Positions 54,213 through 61,902 of a DNA stretch of 64,000 bases are shown here, piece by piece. The notes under the pieces are model-generated. The model searched no databases. It saw only the letters and a list, made by a program, of their open reading frames with translations, and was not told where the DNA came from. A program made the position numbers and the translations under genes. The first letter of the stretch is position 1. Every line of letters begins with the position of its first letter. The DNA comes from Microbacterium sp. CH12i (GTDB lineage: Bacteria; Actinomycetota; Actinomycetes; Actinomycetales; Microbacteriaceae): contig NZ_JHET01000016.1 of the NCBI RefSeq assembly GCF_000685355.1, positions 1 through 64,000 of the forward strand, in the 5' to 3' direction.

Positions 54213-54656
54213 TTACCTCTCTCGGTAAGGGTCGACGGGGCTGTGGGCGGTCTTCGTGACGGTGAAGGATCCGGGGAGCTGTAGGCCAGGGAAGACGAGG
54301 TCGCTGTAGGAGACGATGCACGTGACGGTGGCGGAGACGGTGCCTGCTTCTCCCAGGCCTGTGCTCAGGCCGTTGCCTCCGACGGTGACGTCGAGATCTG
54401 TGCAGGTGACGTTGTCGCCGAGGGCGACTTGCGCGGCGCTGATGGCATGAGGGACGGCATCGGCGCCGCGGGAGAGGGAGGCGTCCCGGGCTGCTGCGTA
54501 CGCTGCGGCTTGGACAGTGTTTTCTACCACTCCGGCGCGGCCGAAGAGTATCCCCATGCTGATCAGTGCGATCGCGAAGATGGAGAGGATCGTCCAGCCG
54601 GGAAGGTCGTCGAGATCTCCGCGGTCGTCGCGGATGATCCGTTTGATGATGTTCAT
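54213..54656 (-). CDS. TadE-like pilus protein (second of three)
   Basis: The 147-residue product starts MNIIKRIIRDDRGDLDDLPGW, then a membrane helix (ILSIFAIALISMGILFGRAGVV) and an Ala-rich helix (NTVQAAAYAAARDASLSRG), as in TadE/TadF pseudopilins. Its start overlaps the upstream stop by four bases. Confidence 0.7.
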   Translation of the reverse strand: MNIIKRIIRDDRGDLDDLPGWTILSIFAIALISMGILFGRAGVVENTVQAAAYAAARDASLSRGADAVPHAISAAQVALGDNVTCTDLDVTVGGNGLSTGLGEAGTVSATVTCIVSYSDLVFPGLQLPGSFTVTKTAHSPVDPYRER

Positions 54657-55081
54657 GGCGCCGGCACCCACCGCTCGACAGGTCCGGTGTGCGTGTAGGT
54701 AACTGGCTGGAGTAGGAGTTCAATACCAGGAAGCACAGCAGTCGCATTGCCAGTAACGGTGACCGTGACGGTGTCGGCCGTGCGATTGATGCTCACTGAT
54801 GGGTCGCGGAGCGATAGGGGGATCCCGGCGATGAGTTGCAGTGCTGTGGATTTGCCGGCATCGGCGTTCGATTCATAGGCGCGAGCAACCGAGTATCCGG
54901 ATTGCACGGCTGCCTGTGCGACGTTGACGGCATTGAACCAGAGGGCGACCTGGAGTCCGCCCAGCACCAGGAATATTGTGCCGAGGATGAGCACTACCGT
55001 GCTCGCCCAGCCGCCTTCGCTTTCGAGCTTTGCTCGAAAGCGGGCGAGGCGTTCCTGGTGCTGGCGGATTCCCCTGGTCAT
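54653..55081 (-). CDS. TadE-like pilus protein (first of three)
   Basis: The 142-residue protein has a basic start (MTRGIRQHQERLARFRAK), GGWASTVVLILGTIFLVLGG as the membrane helix with a Glu just before it (ESEGGWAS), and the typical QAAVQSGYSVARAYES helix. Its C-terminus is beta-rich. The start overlaps the stop of the 39-residue peptide (ATGA). Confidence 0.72.
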   Translation of the reverse strand: MTRGIRQHQERLARFRAKLESEGGWASTVVLILGTIFLVLGGLQVALWFNAVNVAQAAVQSGYSVARAYESNADAGKSTALQLIAGIPLSLRDPSVSINRTADTVTVTVTGNATAVLPGIELLLQPVTYTHTGPVERWVPAP

Positions 55082-55197
55082 CCGGGAAGCACGCCCCCGA
55101 TGTATTCCATTGCCCAGGGGCTGAGGAGGCCGATGATGGCGAGGCCGGCGAGAACTCCGCCGACGATCCAGACGGCTTTCCAGGGAACTTCGTCCAT
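55078..55197 (-). CDS. 39-residue single-helix membrane peptide
   Basis: The peptide starts MDEVPWKAVWIVGGVLAGLA and ends AMEYIGGVLPG, with one central membrane helix. ATG at 55197 is preceded by GAAAGGAAA, and the stop overlaps the next start, so it is very likely translated. In position and size it could be the Flp-like pilin or a pilus accessory peptide, but it lacks a clear prepilin cleavage site. Confidence 0.6.
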   Translation of the reverse strand: MDEVPWKAVWIVGGVLAGLAIIGLLSPWAMEYIGGVLPG

Positions 55198-55217
55198 GAT
55201 GATTTCCTTTCGTTGGG

Positions 55218-56105
55218 TTAGAGCGTGAAGAGGCTGTAGATGGGCGGGAGGAGCACGATCAGGATGATCGGGAACAACGTCATGTAGACGGGTAGATGGC
55301 TCCGCTTGGTGATCTTCTCGGCCGCAGACTTGTCAGCTGCGGCGACCACGGAGCGGAGGTTCTCGTCAGTGGCGAGGAGCTGGTCGCGAAGACCAACGCG
55401 CGCTTCGGATAGTCGCATCGTTCGCCCGAGCTCGATCAGCGTAGGAATCTCGATTTGTGAGCCGAGCCGCTCGATCGCATCCCATTTGGTTGTGCGAGTG
55501 AGATCCGCCTGGGCGTACTCACGACGGATGCGACGGAACACCCACGTGTCCGAGACCGACGCAGCGTCAGTAAGCGCCGAATCCGCCGTCGTGTTACCCA
55601 GGAGCGCCACGGCGACGAGCTTGAGGTACACGCTGACGAATCTCGTGAACTCACGACGCGCAGCCGCCGCTCGCGCCTTGATCTGCCCGTCGGTGATCAC
55701 CCACATGATGATCGCGAAGAACGGGCTGACTATCAGTGGGAGGGCGAATGGGCGCCCCGTGATGATCTGAACGAACAGCGCAAGGATGACTGGCGCGAAG
55801 AAGCCGAGGAGCGCCAGCTGGAGTTTCCGAGCGTAGAACCGGGAGACAGAGATCTCCAGCAAGTCGAGATCCCTAACCGGCGGGGCGAGGAACTTCACCT
55901 GCGGCAGGTGCTGCGACAGCCAGCTGCCGGCACGATCCCAAAGCGATAGAGGTGCGGCAGCTGTGACTGGTGTGACAGCAGCTTGTCCAAGACGGATGAG
56001 TGCATCTCCGGCACGCACTGTGCGAGGGGCGAGGACGAACATCATGATGGCCAGACCGCCAGCGACTAGGAGTCCGGGAATCGTTGCGATCAGCGTCGGG
56101 TTCAT
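55218..56105 (-). CDS. TadC-like pilus assembly membrane protein
   Basis: The 295-residue protein has the T2SSF/TadC layout: an N-terminal helix, a central pair of helices (LQLALLGFFAPVILALFVQII, PLIVSPFFAIIMWVI), a cytoplasmic helical domain (REFTRFVSVYLKLVAVALLGNTT...) and a C-terminal helix (YMTLFPIILIVLLPPIYSL). It would form the inner-membrane platform with TadB. It overlaps tadB by four bases. Confidence 0.85.
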   Translation of the reverse strand: MNPTLIATIPGLLVAGGLAIMMFVLAPRTVRAGDALIRLGQAAVTPVTAAAPLSLWDRAGSWLSQHLPQVKFLAPPVRDLDLLEISVSRFYARKLQLALLGFFAPVILALFVQIITGRPFALPLIVSPFFAIIMWVITDGQIKARAAAARREFTRFVSVYLKLVAVALLGNTTADSALTDAASVSDTWVFRRIRREYAQADLTRTTKWDAIERLGSQIEIPTLIELGRTMRLSEARVGLRDQLLATDENLRSVVAAADKSAAEKITKRSHLPVYMTLFPIILIVLLPPIYSLFTL

Positions 56106-56977
56106 CGCTGGGCTCCTGTCTCAACTGATGCCTGAGGCTGGAGAATTCGCGGTTCCGGGGCTACCCGCGTGATGTTCTTTGCCCAGACCATCAGGCCGAC
56201 ATACATGCTGAGGATGAGGGCCAAGGCGATGCCGCCCAGAGGCGTTCGATAGAAGTCCATTTGTCCGGAGCCAGCGAAGAGCACGAGGGCGGCGAGGGTG
56301 ATTCCGATGATGAACGTCATCGTGATCATGGTCTCGCGTGGCTTGTTGCGCTCGACCTCCACCTCGATCTTCCGCTTCGCGTTTCCGCTGAGTCCATCGG
56401 CGACACTGTTGAGGGCCTTCGACAATCCACCGGCGTTGAATTCGGCAGCCTGAATCAGGTAGATGGTGACTTCGTCGGCATAGGTGTTGTCGAGCTCGTC
56501 CGCAAACGCGCGGAGAGCATCGGCAGTGGTCCAGGTGGTACTCATCCGTGCATAAAGGCGGTCGACGGACGCTTTGAGCAGCACGGGGACGCTGCCCTGT
56601 GTGATCCCGATGACCTCCCTCAGCGTGAATCTGCCGGTGTCAGCCGTCCCCGCCAGCGATCTCGACCAGGCCTCAAGCGCAAGAAGAAGATCGCGCTCGT
56701 ATGTCGACGGCTTGCCCAGCAGCGTCGGGAGGATGATCATCGCAGCAGGAACCACGATCACCATCACCGGGAGCCCCGAGACGATGGCAGCGATGACACC
56801 GAGGATCACACCGATCACGAGGTTGTTCTTCGTCTTCTTACTGACGCGCTGCCAGCGCGTTCTGAGTGTGGTTTTCGTTGACGAAATTGCCTTCGGGGCT
56901 GCCGGCCGAAAGTACATCGCGAGCATGATGAGCCCACCTACGAAGAGAACTCCGGCAAGGCTGGAGATCAGAATCAT
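56102..56977 (-). CDS. TadB-like pilus assembly membrane protein
   Basis: The 291-residue protein is the other T2SSF-type platform subunit. It has helices at both ends and the cytoplasmic part LLALEAWSRSLAGTADTGRFTLREVIGI with AEFNAGGLSKALNSVADGL, typical of TadB. It overlaps tadA upstream and tadC downstream by four bases each. Confidence 0.85.
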   Translation of the reverse strand: MILISSLAGVLFVGGLIMLAMYFRPAAPKAISSTKTTLRTRWQRVSKKTKNNLVIGVILGVIAAIVSGLPVMVIVVPAAMIILPTLLGKPSTYERDLLLALEAWSRSLAGTADTGRFTLREVIGITQGSVPVLLKASVDRLYARMSTTWTTADALRAFADELDNTYADEVTIYLIQAAEFNAGGLSKALNSVADGLSGNAKRKIEVEVERNKPRETMITMTFIIGITLAALVLFAGSGQMDFYRTPLGGIALALILSMYVGLMVWAKNITRVAPEPRILQPQASVETGAQR

Positions 56978-58590
56978 GCGCGCGTCTCCTTCTCCCAGTC
57001 GTATCCCACACGACGCAGAGGCGCTTCCAGCTGAGGAGTCGGCTCTTCCGGGTTGCTCCAGATGTCACGGTCCAGGTCGTACTTGAACAGCGCCTTGGCC
57101 ATCGGCTGGCCGAGATCGTTAGGTCGGACTTCGGTCACCTCGGTGATGACTCGACGGCGCGTACCGTCAGGGTTATCGATGAAGTCGATGTAGAGGATGA
57201 TGTCAATGCTGCGCATGATCTGACGAAGCGGGACGGTGTCGTCTGAGAGCCCGAGTTCGCTCATGAGCACGTCGGCAAAGCGGTGGATCGCGTCGTCAGC
57301 GCTGCGGGCGTGGATCGTTGACATCGAACCCTTACCGGCCTGCATCGCCTTGAGCGCGATCGGGCCCTCGGCACCACGGATCTCAGCGAACAGAATGCGC
57401 TCAGCGCTGGACCGAAGGGCGATATCCAAGCACTGCTGGAGGGAGAATCCTGCGACGCTATCTGCACCGGCTGCCTGAGACGGGACGTACTGCAAGTCCT
57501 GCACCTGCCAGTGCCGTTCGGGGAGCTTGTTCAGATAGAGCTCACGCTCGGTTTCGATCGTGACGATCTTTTCCTCAGGACGAATGGTGGACATCAAAGC
57601 GCGAAGCATCGTCGTCTTGCCAGCACCAGGGAACCCAGCAACGAAAACACACATGTTGGCACGGGATACCGCAGCGAGGAATCTCGCGATCTTCGGGGAG
57701 ATCGTTCGGTGCTTGACCATGTCTTCGAGGGTGATGTCGACGAGGTTGTGCTTTCGAATGGTGGCGTTGGTCACTGAGGTGATCCCGACACCCGTGGCTG
57801 ACAGGCGCGCTCCGCCGATATCCAGATCGAGATGTCCTGAAGGCTTCGCAAAGGTGCGCCCCCGGTATGAGGCAATCTCGGAGATCAGGTCCTCAAGGTC
57901 CTTGTCGTTCTCGGCGATCGGACTCCGCTTCTCACGGATCCCAGTGGTCTTGGTGACGACGACGTTCGCAAACCCCACAACCGAGACGTCTTCGACTTCC
58001 TCTTCACGTAGATATTGCTGCAGGCGTCCGAACCTGTGCGCCTGGTCAAACATCGCCTGCGCGTAGTGCGACCGAGTCAGCTCAGTCCAATCGAAATCGG
58101 CCCCGCGCTCGCCTACAGTGCGCGTTGTGTGACGGTCGATGATGCGATGGATCTCGACCATCGTGCGTTCTTCGAGCTCGTTCTCTGGTTCTGCTGAGGC
58201 GGTGGCTACGTCGAAGGATCCACGGGACCGACCGCTGGACTCGTCTGCAATCGTGAGTTCCTTGGTGAGTCGCTTGACGAGCGACCAGTCCACCTGGAGG
58301 TATCCCGCCGGCCGGATCGCGTCTGTTCCGCGTCGGCGCGATCTGGGACGCAGTGGTTCCGCTTCAGCGTCCTCGATCGATTCGATCGGCGGAGCTTCTT
58401 CGTCATCAACGATGTGCAGCGGCGGGCGGGATCCTGTGACTGCAGCAAGGAGATGATGGTTCTCGCGTGCTCGACCCGGTTCAGGTGCCGCTGTGGACAT
58501 TCGGCTGGAAGCTGCGGACGGGGCGAGCATGTCACCGAAGAATGGGCGAGTCGTGATCTCGATCTCGGTATCCGGCTGATCGTTCATCAA
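56974..58590 (-). CDS. tadA: TadA/CpaF-type secretion ATPase
   Basis: This hexameric ATPase powers assembly of the Tad-like pilus. The 538-residue protein has an N-terminal CpaF-type domain (HFGRLQQYLREEEVEDVSVV, FAKPSGHLDLDIGGARLS) and a C-terminal RecA-like domain with Walker A GFPGAGKTTML, the Asp box ETERELYLNKLP, Walker B ERILFAEIRGAEG and the His box GSMSTIHARSADDA. The length is usual for actinobacteria. It is linked to the CpaE-like gene upstream by a TGATG overlap after frame correction. Confidence 0.93.
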   Translation of the reverse strand: MMNDQPDTEIEITTRPFFGDMLAPSAASSRMSTAAPEPGRARENHHLLAAVTGSRPPLHIVDDEEAPPIESIEDAEAEPLRPRSRRRGTDAIRPAGYLQVDWSLVKRLTKELTIADESSGRSRGSFDVATASAEPENELEERTMVEIHRIIDRHTTRTVGERGADFDWTELTRSHYAQAMFDQAHRFGRLQQYLREEEVEDVSVVGFANVVVTKTTGIREKRSPIAENDKDLEDLISEIASYRGRTFAKPSGHLDLDIGGARLSATGVGITSVTNATIRKHNLVDITLEDMVKHRTISPKIARFLAAVSRANMCVFVAGFPGAGKTTMLRALMSTIRPEEKIVTIETERELYLNKLPERHWQVQDLQYVPSQAAGADSVAGFSLQQCLDIALRSSAERILFAEIRGAEGPIALKAMQAGKGSMSTIHARSADDAIHRFADVLMSELGLSDDTVPLRQIMRSIDIILYIDFIDNPDGTRRRVITEVTEVRPNDLGQPMAKALFKYDLDRDIWSNPEEPTPQLEAPLRRVGYDWEKETRA

Positions 58591-59415
58591 CTGACGCTCC
58601 TCTGCTTGCGGTCATTGAGCGTCTGGAGGTCTTGCACGACTCGACGAATCGCTCCCCTATAGGCGTTCCGGGTCGCTTGGGGTCTGGTCGCCCGTGTGAG
58701 AACACGCTGCGCCGGATGGGTCGTGGGGCAGCGTAGCGAGGACCGGCAGGACATGCGTGCTGAACTCTCGGGCGGGAATCCGCTCAGACACCGTGGTGTT
58801 CAGGAGAGTCCAATACCGCTCGCTACCTGGGGCTCGTGCGCGATCGTTGAGGTCAGAGAGTTCGAGACGTCGGTATGTCCGGTTCAGATCCACCATCGAT
58901 GCAGTGGCGCTGACGACGACACGATCAGCGGTATCGACGAGAGGCAAGCGGTCGTCGTCGATGTCGAGGTGTCCGAGGTCGACGATCACGTCAATGCCTC
59001 CATCTGCAAGAGCGCCGAGGAGACGAGGAAGCTTGGCCCACAGGCTGCGGACGCCGTCAACTACGCCGAGGTTCACAAAGCCAGGTATGACCCACATCTT
59101 GTGGCCATCGGGAATCGCAGGAATCGGCATCGTGGGGATGGGGGGTAGATCGTGCACGGGGATTGAGAGCCCATAGTCGGAGTCCAGGAGATCTTCCGCC
59201 TCGAGCGAGTCCCTCGAGAATGCGAAAGCCAGCTTCTCGATTCCTCCGTCGGTGGTGCGGAGGTTTGAGCGGAAGAATCCGGTCATCAGCGACGACACGG
59301 CATTCGTGTCTGCTTCGACCAGAAGCACTGGGCGCGGCCAATGCACTGCGAGTGCCGTCGCGGCCGTCGTGACACCCGGAGCGCCAGCAAAGCTGGTCAG
59401 GGCGATAACGACCAT
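58590..59415 (-). CDS. CpaE/ParA-like ATPase of the pilus locus (frameshifted in this sequence)
   Basis: The protein is a MinD/ParA-type ATPase that in Tad systems helps position the pilus machine. A deviant Walker A is seen in SFAGAPGVTTAATALA (lysine replaced, so binding may be weakened), then LLVEADTNAVSSL and the switch region VIVDLGHLDID. The frame breaks near 58710: a missing G gives AAVFSH, and the last residues AIRRVVQDLQTLNDRKQRSVS end at 58590 in a third frame. So there are one or two indels in the C-terminal 40 codons. Its start overlaps the SAF gene stop. Confidence 0.8.
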
Positions 59416-60104
59416 TACTTCTCCCCCGGGGCAAGGAAGAGGGCGAGAACGCCGGCTGCTCCCTTGCTGGTTACCGTGGGCGCCGCCTGATTTGAGACGT
59501 ACACATCGACGACGACGTCATTGGTGTTTGGGATGGCATGCACCTGCGAAACGACAGCGGGGATGGTCTGGTCAGCAGTGATGTCGACATCCACGGGGAC
59601 TGCTCCCTGTGCAGGGACAGGAACAAGGACGACGTTGTCGCCGGCAGTCAGCTGCTGAGCGGGAAGTCGGCCCGGCTGAAGGATGATCCCGACGAGAGCC
59701 TTGCCCTCAGGGACAGTCAGAGCCGAGGAAACAGATGAGGTTGTGATCAGGCCACCCAGTGGAATGTCCACCGTGGCGATGGTCCCAATAACCTCGTCAG
59801 CCTCAGTGGAAGTGAAAGTGTTGGTGTCTTGGCCGGACGTGATCGAGATCGTGGTGATATCTCCCTTCGCGATCGTCTGACCACGGACGATGTCGCTACT
59901 CGCGACGAAGACTTGAGTTGCATCGCTGGCCTGGTTGTAGATGAACACTCCAGCGAGCGCGCCAAGCAGCAGCATCGCGATGGCTGCTGCTGCCCAGAGC
60001 GCGGATCTCCGGGTGCGCACGGGCTTGACGTCCGCGGGTGCGTCCTTGGTGCTGCTGGTCGCTTCCGTGGAGCTCGTGGTGAGCTGCGCTTCCGTGATCG
60101 TCAC
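59415..60104 (-). CDS. SAF-domain (CpaB/RcpC-like) pilus protein
   Basis: The 229-residue protein has a membrane anchor (SALWAAAAIAMLLLGALAGVFIY) and a SAF domain (TQVFVASSDIVRGQTIAKGDI, IPLGGLITTSSVSSALTVPEGKALVGI). CpaB proteins shape the periplasmic part of Tad systems. The GTG at 60104 has GGAAGGA upstream. It is the first gene of the pilus operon; bipartite copy C ends 32 bases before it and is the best candidate for its promoter or operator. Confidence 0.85.
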   Translation of the reverse strand: MTITEAQLTTSSTEATSSTKDAPADVKPVRTRRSALWAAAAIAMLLLGALAGVFIYNQASDATQVFVASSDIVRGQTIAKGDITTISITSGQDTNTFTSTEADEVIGTIATVDIPLGGLITTSSVSSALTVPEGKALVGIILQPGRLPAQQLTAGDNVVLVPVPAQGAVPVDVDITADQTIPAVVSQVHAIPNTNDVVVDVYVSNQAAPTVTSKGAAGVLALFLAPGEK

Positions 60105-60135
60105 TTCTGGTCCTTCCGTGAGGGCTTCTACTTAG

Positions 60136-60166
60136 AAGGGGTGGTATCTCACGTTCTGAACCGACA
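60136..60166 (+). promoter_or_regulatory. Bipartite site AAGGGGT-N15-GAACCGACA, copy C
   Basis: AAGGGGT at 60136-60142 and GAACCGACA at 60158-60166 lie between the pilus operon (start 60104) and the regulator gene at 60346. The AAGGGGT half is 32 bases upstream of the pilus operon start. Confidence 0.65.
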
Positions 60167-60212
60167 AGTTGATCCTGTGTGCGGTGCCACCCCCCGGTGG
60201 TTATGGCCAGAA

Positions 60213-60243
60213 TACAGGCTTTCGGGTTTTTCGAAAGCCTGTA
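60213..60243 (+). promoter_or_regulatory. 12-bp perfect hairpin with T-rich loop
   Basis: TACAGGCTTTCG at 60213-60224 pairs exactly with its complement at 60232-60243, loop GGTTTTT. It lies in the leader between copy C and the regulator gene at 60346. It is not followed by a T-run, so it may be an operator or RNA switch and not a terminator. Confidence 0.45.
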
Positions 60244-60345
60244 GGTGGCTAAATCACTATCTTTGGCGCCATCTTCAGCGTAAACCGCGGCCCTGACGGG
60301 CTGGGATCCGAATTTGGATCGTTACGCGGATGCCACAATGGGGAT

Positions 60346-60666
60346 ATGACCCGCGTTTCCCCGGATGAGCTTGCAAGCGTGTTGCGTGCATTCGGCATGC
60401 CGACGCTGCGTGCGGGAATCATCCGCACGACGTTGGATCGTGGCACGGTGACGGCGCAGGATCTGATGGAGGCCCTGGAAGTCGGTCGGACGACTCTCGT
60501 CCCGCACACTCAGGCGTTGGTGGCGTCCGGGATCCTCGTCCAGGAGAAAGACCCGACCAAGGTCGGCGCTAAGGCTGGATTCAATCGGTTGGTGTGGCGC
60601 GTCGACAGGCAGGCTTTAGGTCGAGATCTGGCCGTCTTGTGTGCAGCGCTGCAGAGCGATCGCTAG
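60346..60666 (+). CDS. Winged-helix regulator (second of two paralogues)
   Basis: The 106-residue product reads PDELASVLRAFGMPTLRAGIIRTTLD, then VTAQDLMEALEVGRTTLVPHTQALVASGIL, a winged helix, and ends with a helical tail. It parallels the protein at 45142-45456 in size and order, and both genes have CACAATGGGGA just before the ATG. A GATCC/GGATC dyad lies about 35 bases upstream of the ATG. The stop overlaps the convergent sigma-like gene by four bases. Confidence 0.7.
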   Translation: MTRVSPDELASVLRAFGMPTLRAGIIRTTLDRGTVTAQDLMEALEVGRTTLVPHTQALVASGILVQEKDPTKVGAKAGFNRLVWRVDRQALGRDLAVLCAALQSDR

Positions 60667-61385
60667 AACTGTTCGCGGTACGCAGTCTTTAGGCGGCGAC
60701 GAGCGCGGGCGATGCGCTGATTCACGCAGTCGACGGAGACACCCAGTTCTTTTGCGATCTCGGTCTGCTTTTCTTCACCGAGTGCGACCCGTGCGAGAAG
60801 TGCCGTCTCGTCACGGGTGAGAACGCCGGTGTCGATAGCCCAGGTGAAGAGCCGCGCAGCGAGGACTTCGAAGGGGGCGTCTGGTTCGTTCCACTCGCCA
60901 GCGACGACTTCGAGGACCTCGTCGCTGACCGGTGTGGTGCGATCGGCGACGACGATGTCGTATTGCGTCTTCTTGGGAGTGAGGAGGCTGAGCAATCCCA
61001 TCGTGAGGTTCGCGTGGACTTTTTCACGAAGGTGGAGTTTGTAGGTGCCGACCATCTCCCACGCCTTGCCGATCGCGTATCCAACGCGGTCGGCGCGATC
61101 CATGTCGCCGAGGCTGCGGACGCGGTGCGCCATCCGCTGGGCGGCCGGAATGAGAACTTGCACGAGGACTCGTTCAGAGACCTTGTCTCCTTGGCGAGCG
61201 AGGACGATCAGCTCGTAGAGCAGTGCGTCTTCGGTCTGGCCCTGGGCGTTGCGGATCTCTTCGATTAGCTCGCCGCAGACGCGCATACCCAGCTGACCGA
61301 AGTGGTGCTCTCGGTCGGCGTGGCTGCTCGCCCATTCGAGGTTGAGGCGGGTCATCAGAGGTGCTGGCTGAATGGTGGAGGACAT
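60663..61385 (-). CDS. Sigma-factor-like protein
   Basis: The 240-residue protein has a C-terminal region-4-like helix-turn-helix (LTRDETALLARVALGEEKQTEIAKELGVSVDCVNQRIARARRRL) and an N-terminal helical part (VLIPAAQRMAHRVRSLGDMDRADRVGYAIGKAWEMVG) placed like sigma region 2. Such sigma-like proteins are found on actinobacterial plasmids. The ATG at 61385 has GGGAG upstream. Bipartite copy D lies upstream of it, in the divergent region with the secretion operon. It may direct transcription from the bipartite sites or be regulated by them. Confidence 0.65.
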   Translation of the reverse strand: MSSTIQPAPLMTRLNLEWASSHADREHHFGQLGMRVCGELIEEIRNAQGQTEDALLYELIVLARQGDKVSERVLVQVLIPAAQRMAHRVRSLGDMDRADRVGYAIGKAWEMVGTYKLHLREKVHANLTMGLLSLLTPKKTQYDIVVADRTTPVSDEVLEVVAGEWNEPDAPFEVLAARLFTWAIDTGVLTRDETALLARVALGEEKQTEIAKELGVSVDCVNQRIARARRRLKTAYREQF

Positions 61386-61647
61386 CGGAACTCCCAGTGG
61401 TGATGTGAACCTGATCGCCCTCGACGTTCCTCAGCTCGCGTGTACGGATACGTGTATTAGCTGCCTCTTCTGGTGTGAGAACTGGCGCGGGCCTTTGCCC
61501 GACATCCGCATAAATCCGCGGCTCTCGTCGTGTACTCACGTTCTGGCTGAGATTTCTTTGATTGATTTGTCGGTTTCTGCCTGTTCCAGCCGCCCCTTAG
61601 GGGTAGGAGGGTCCACGTAGGGGCCCGGATCGACAGGAGAGATCGAT
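61386..61647. other. Divergent regulatory region
   Basis: This 260-base gap separates the sigma-like gene and the secretion operon and holds copy D. On the minus strand it contains AGAGGCAGCTAA (61457-61468), the same 12 bases as in the leader of the 45142 gene (45103-45114). No open frame here is convincing. Confidence 0.5.
61568..61598 (-). promoter_or_regulatory. Bipartite site AAGGGGC-N15-AAACCGACA, copy D
   Basis: On the minus strand AAGGGGC (61592-61598) and AAACCGACA (61568-61576) are again 15 bases apart. The AAGGGGC half is 50 bases upstream of the plus-strand secretion operon. Confidence 0.65.
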
Positions 61648-61902
61648 ATGGGCTCACAGGCGGACCGTCGCGAGGACGAGATCGGGCCGGAGCTCCTCGG
61701 GCAGTTGAAGGATCAGTCCGAGGTGCTCGGGGTCTACGACGAGGGCCAGGACATCGCCCTCGATCTGCATGAAGGTCTGTTCAATCCGTCCACGAAACAG
61801 CGCGCTCTCGCCTTCCTGCAGTCGCATCGATACGAGTCCGCTGCAGAGACCTTCCAGCGGATTACGACTGGGCCTGTCGACCTTCCTCGAGGAGATGTGT
61901 GA
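61648..61902 (+). CDS. Small acidic protein, first gene of the secretion operon
   Basis: The 84-residue protein is hydrophilic (EDEIGPELLGQLKDQSEVLG...ALAFLQSHRYESAAETF). AGGAGA precedes the ATG. The stop overlaps the next start (TGATG). No family is recognised; a soluble accessory or regulatory role in transfer is a guess. Confidence 0.6.
   Translation: MGSQADRREDEIGPELLGQLKDQSEVLGVYDEGQDIALDLHEGLFNPSTKQRALAFLQSHRYESAAETFQRITTGPVDLPRGDV

Noticed and set aside
41064..61598. The bipartite site as a FliA/WhiG-type sigma-28 promoter
   Set aside because: TAAG and ACCGACAA resemble TAAA and GCCGATAA, but they are 21 bases apart, where this class needs about 15.
41064..61598. The bipartite site as part of a conserved coding sequence (KG...ETDK)
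   Set aside because: The translations agree only over the conserved halves; copy C has a stop codon inside, and the frames do not continue.
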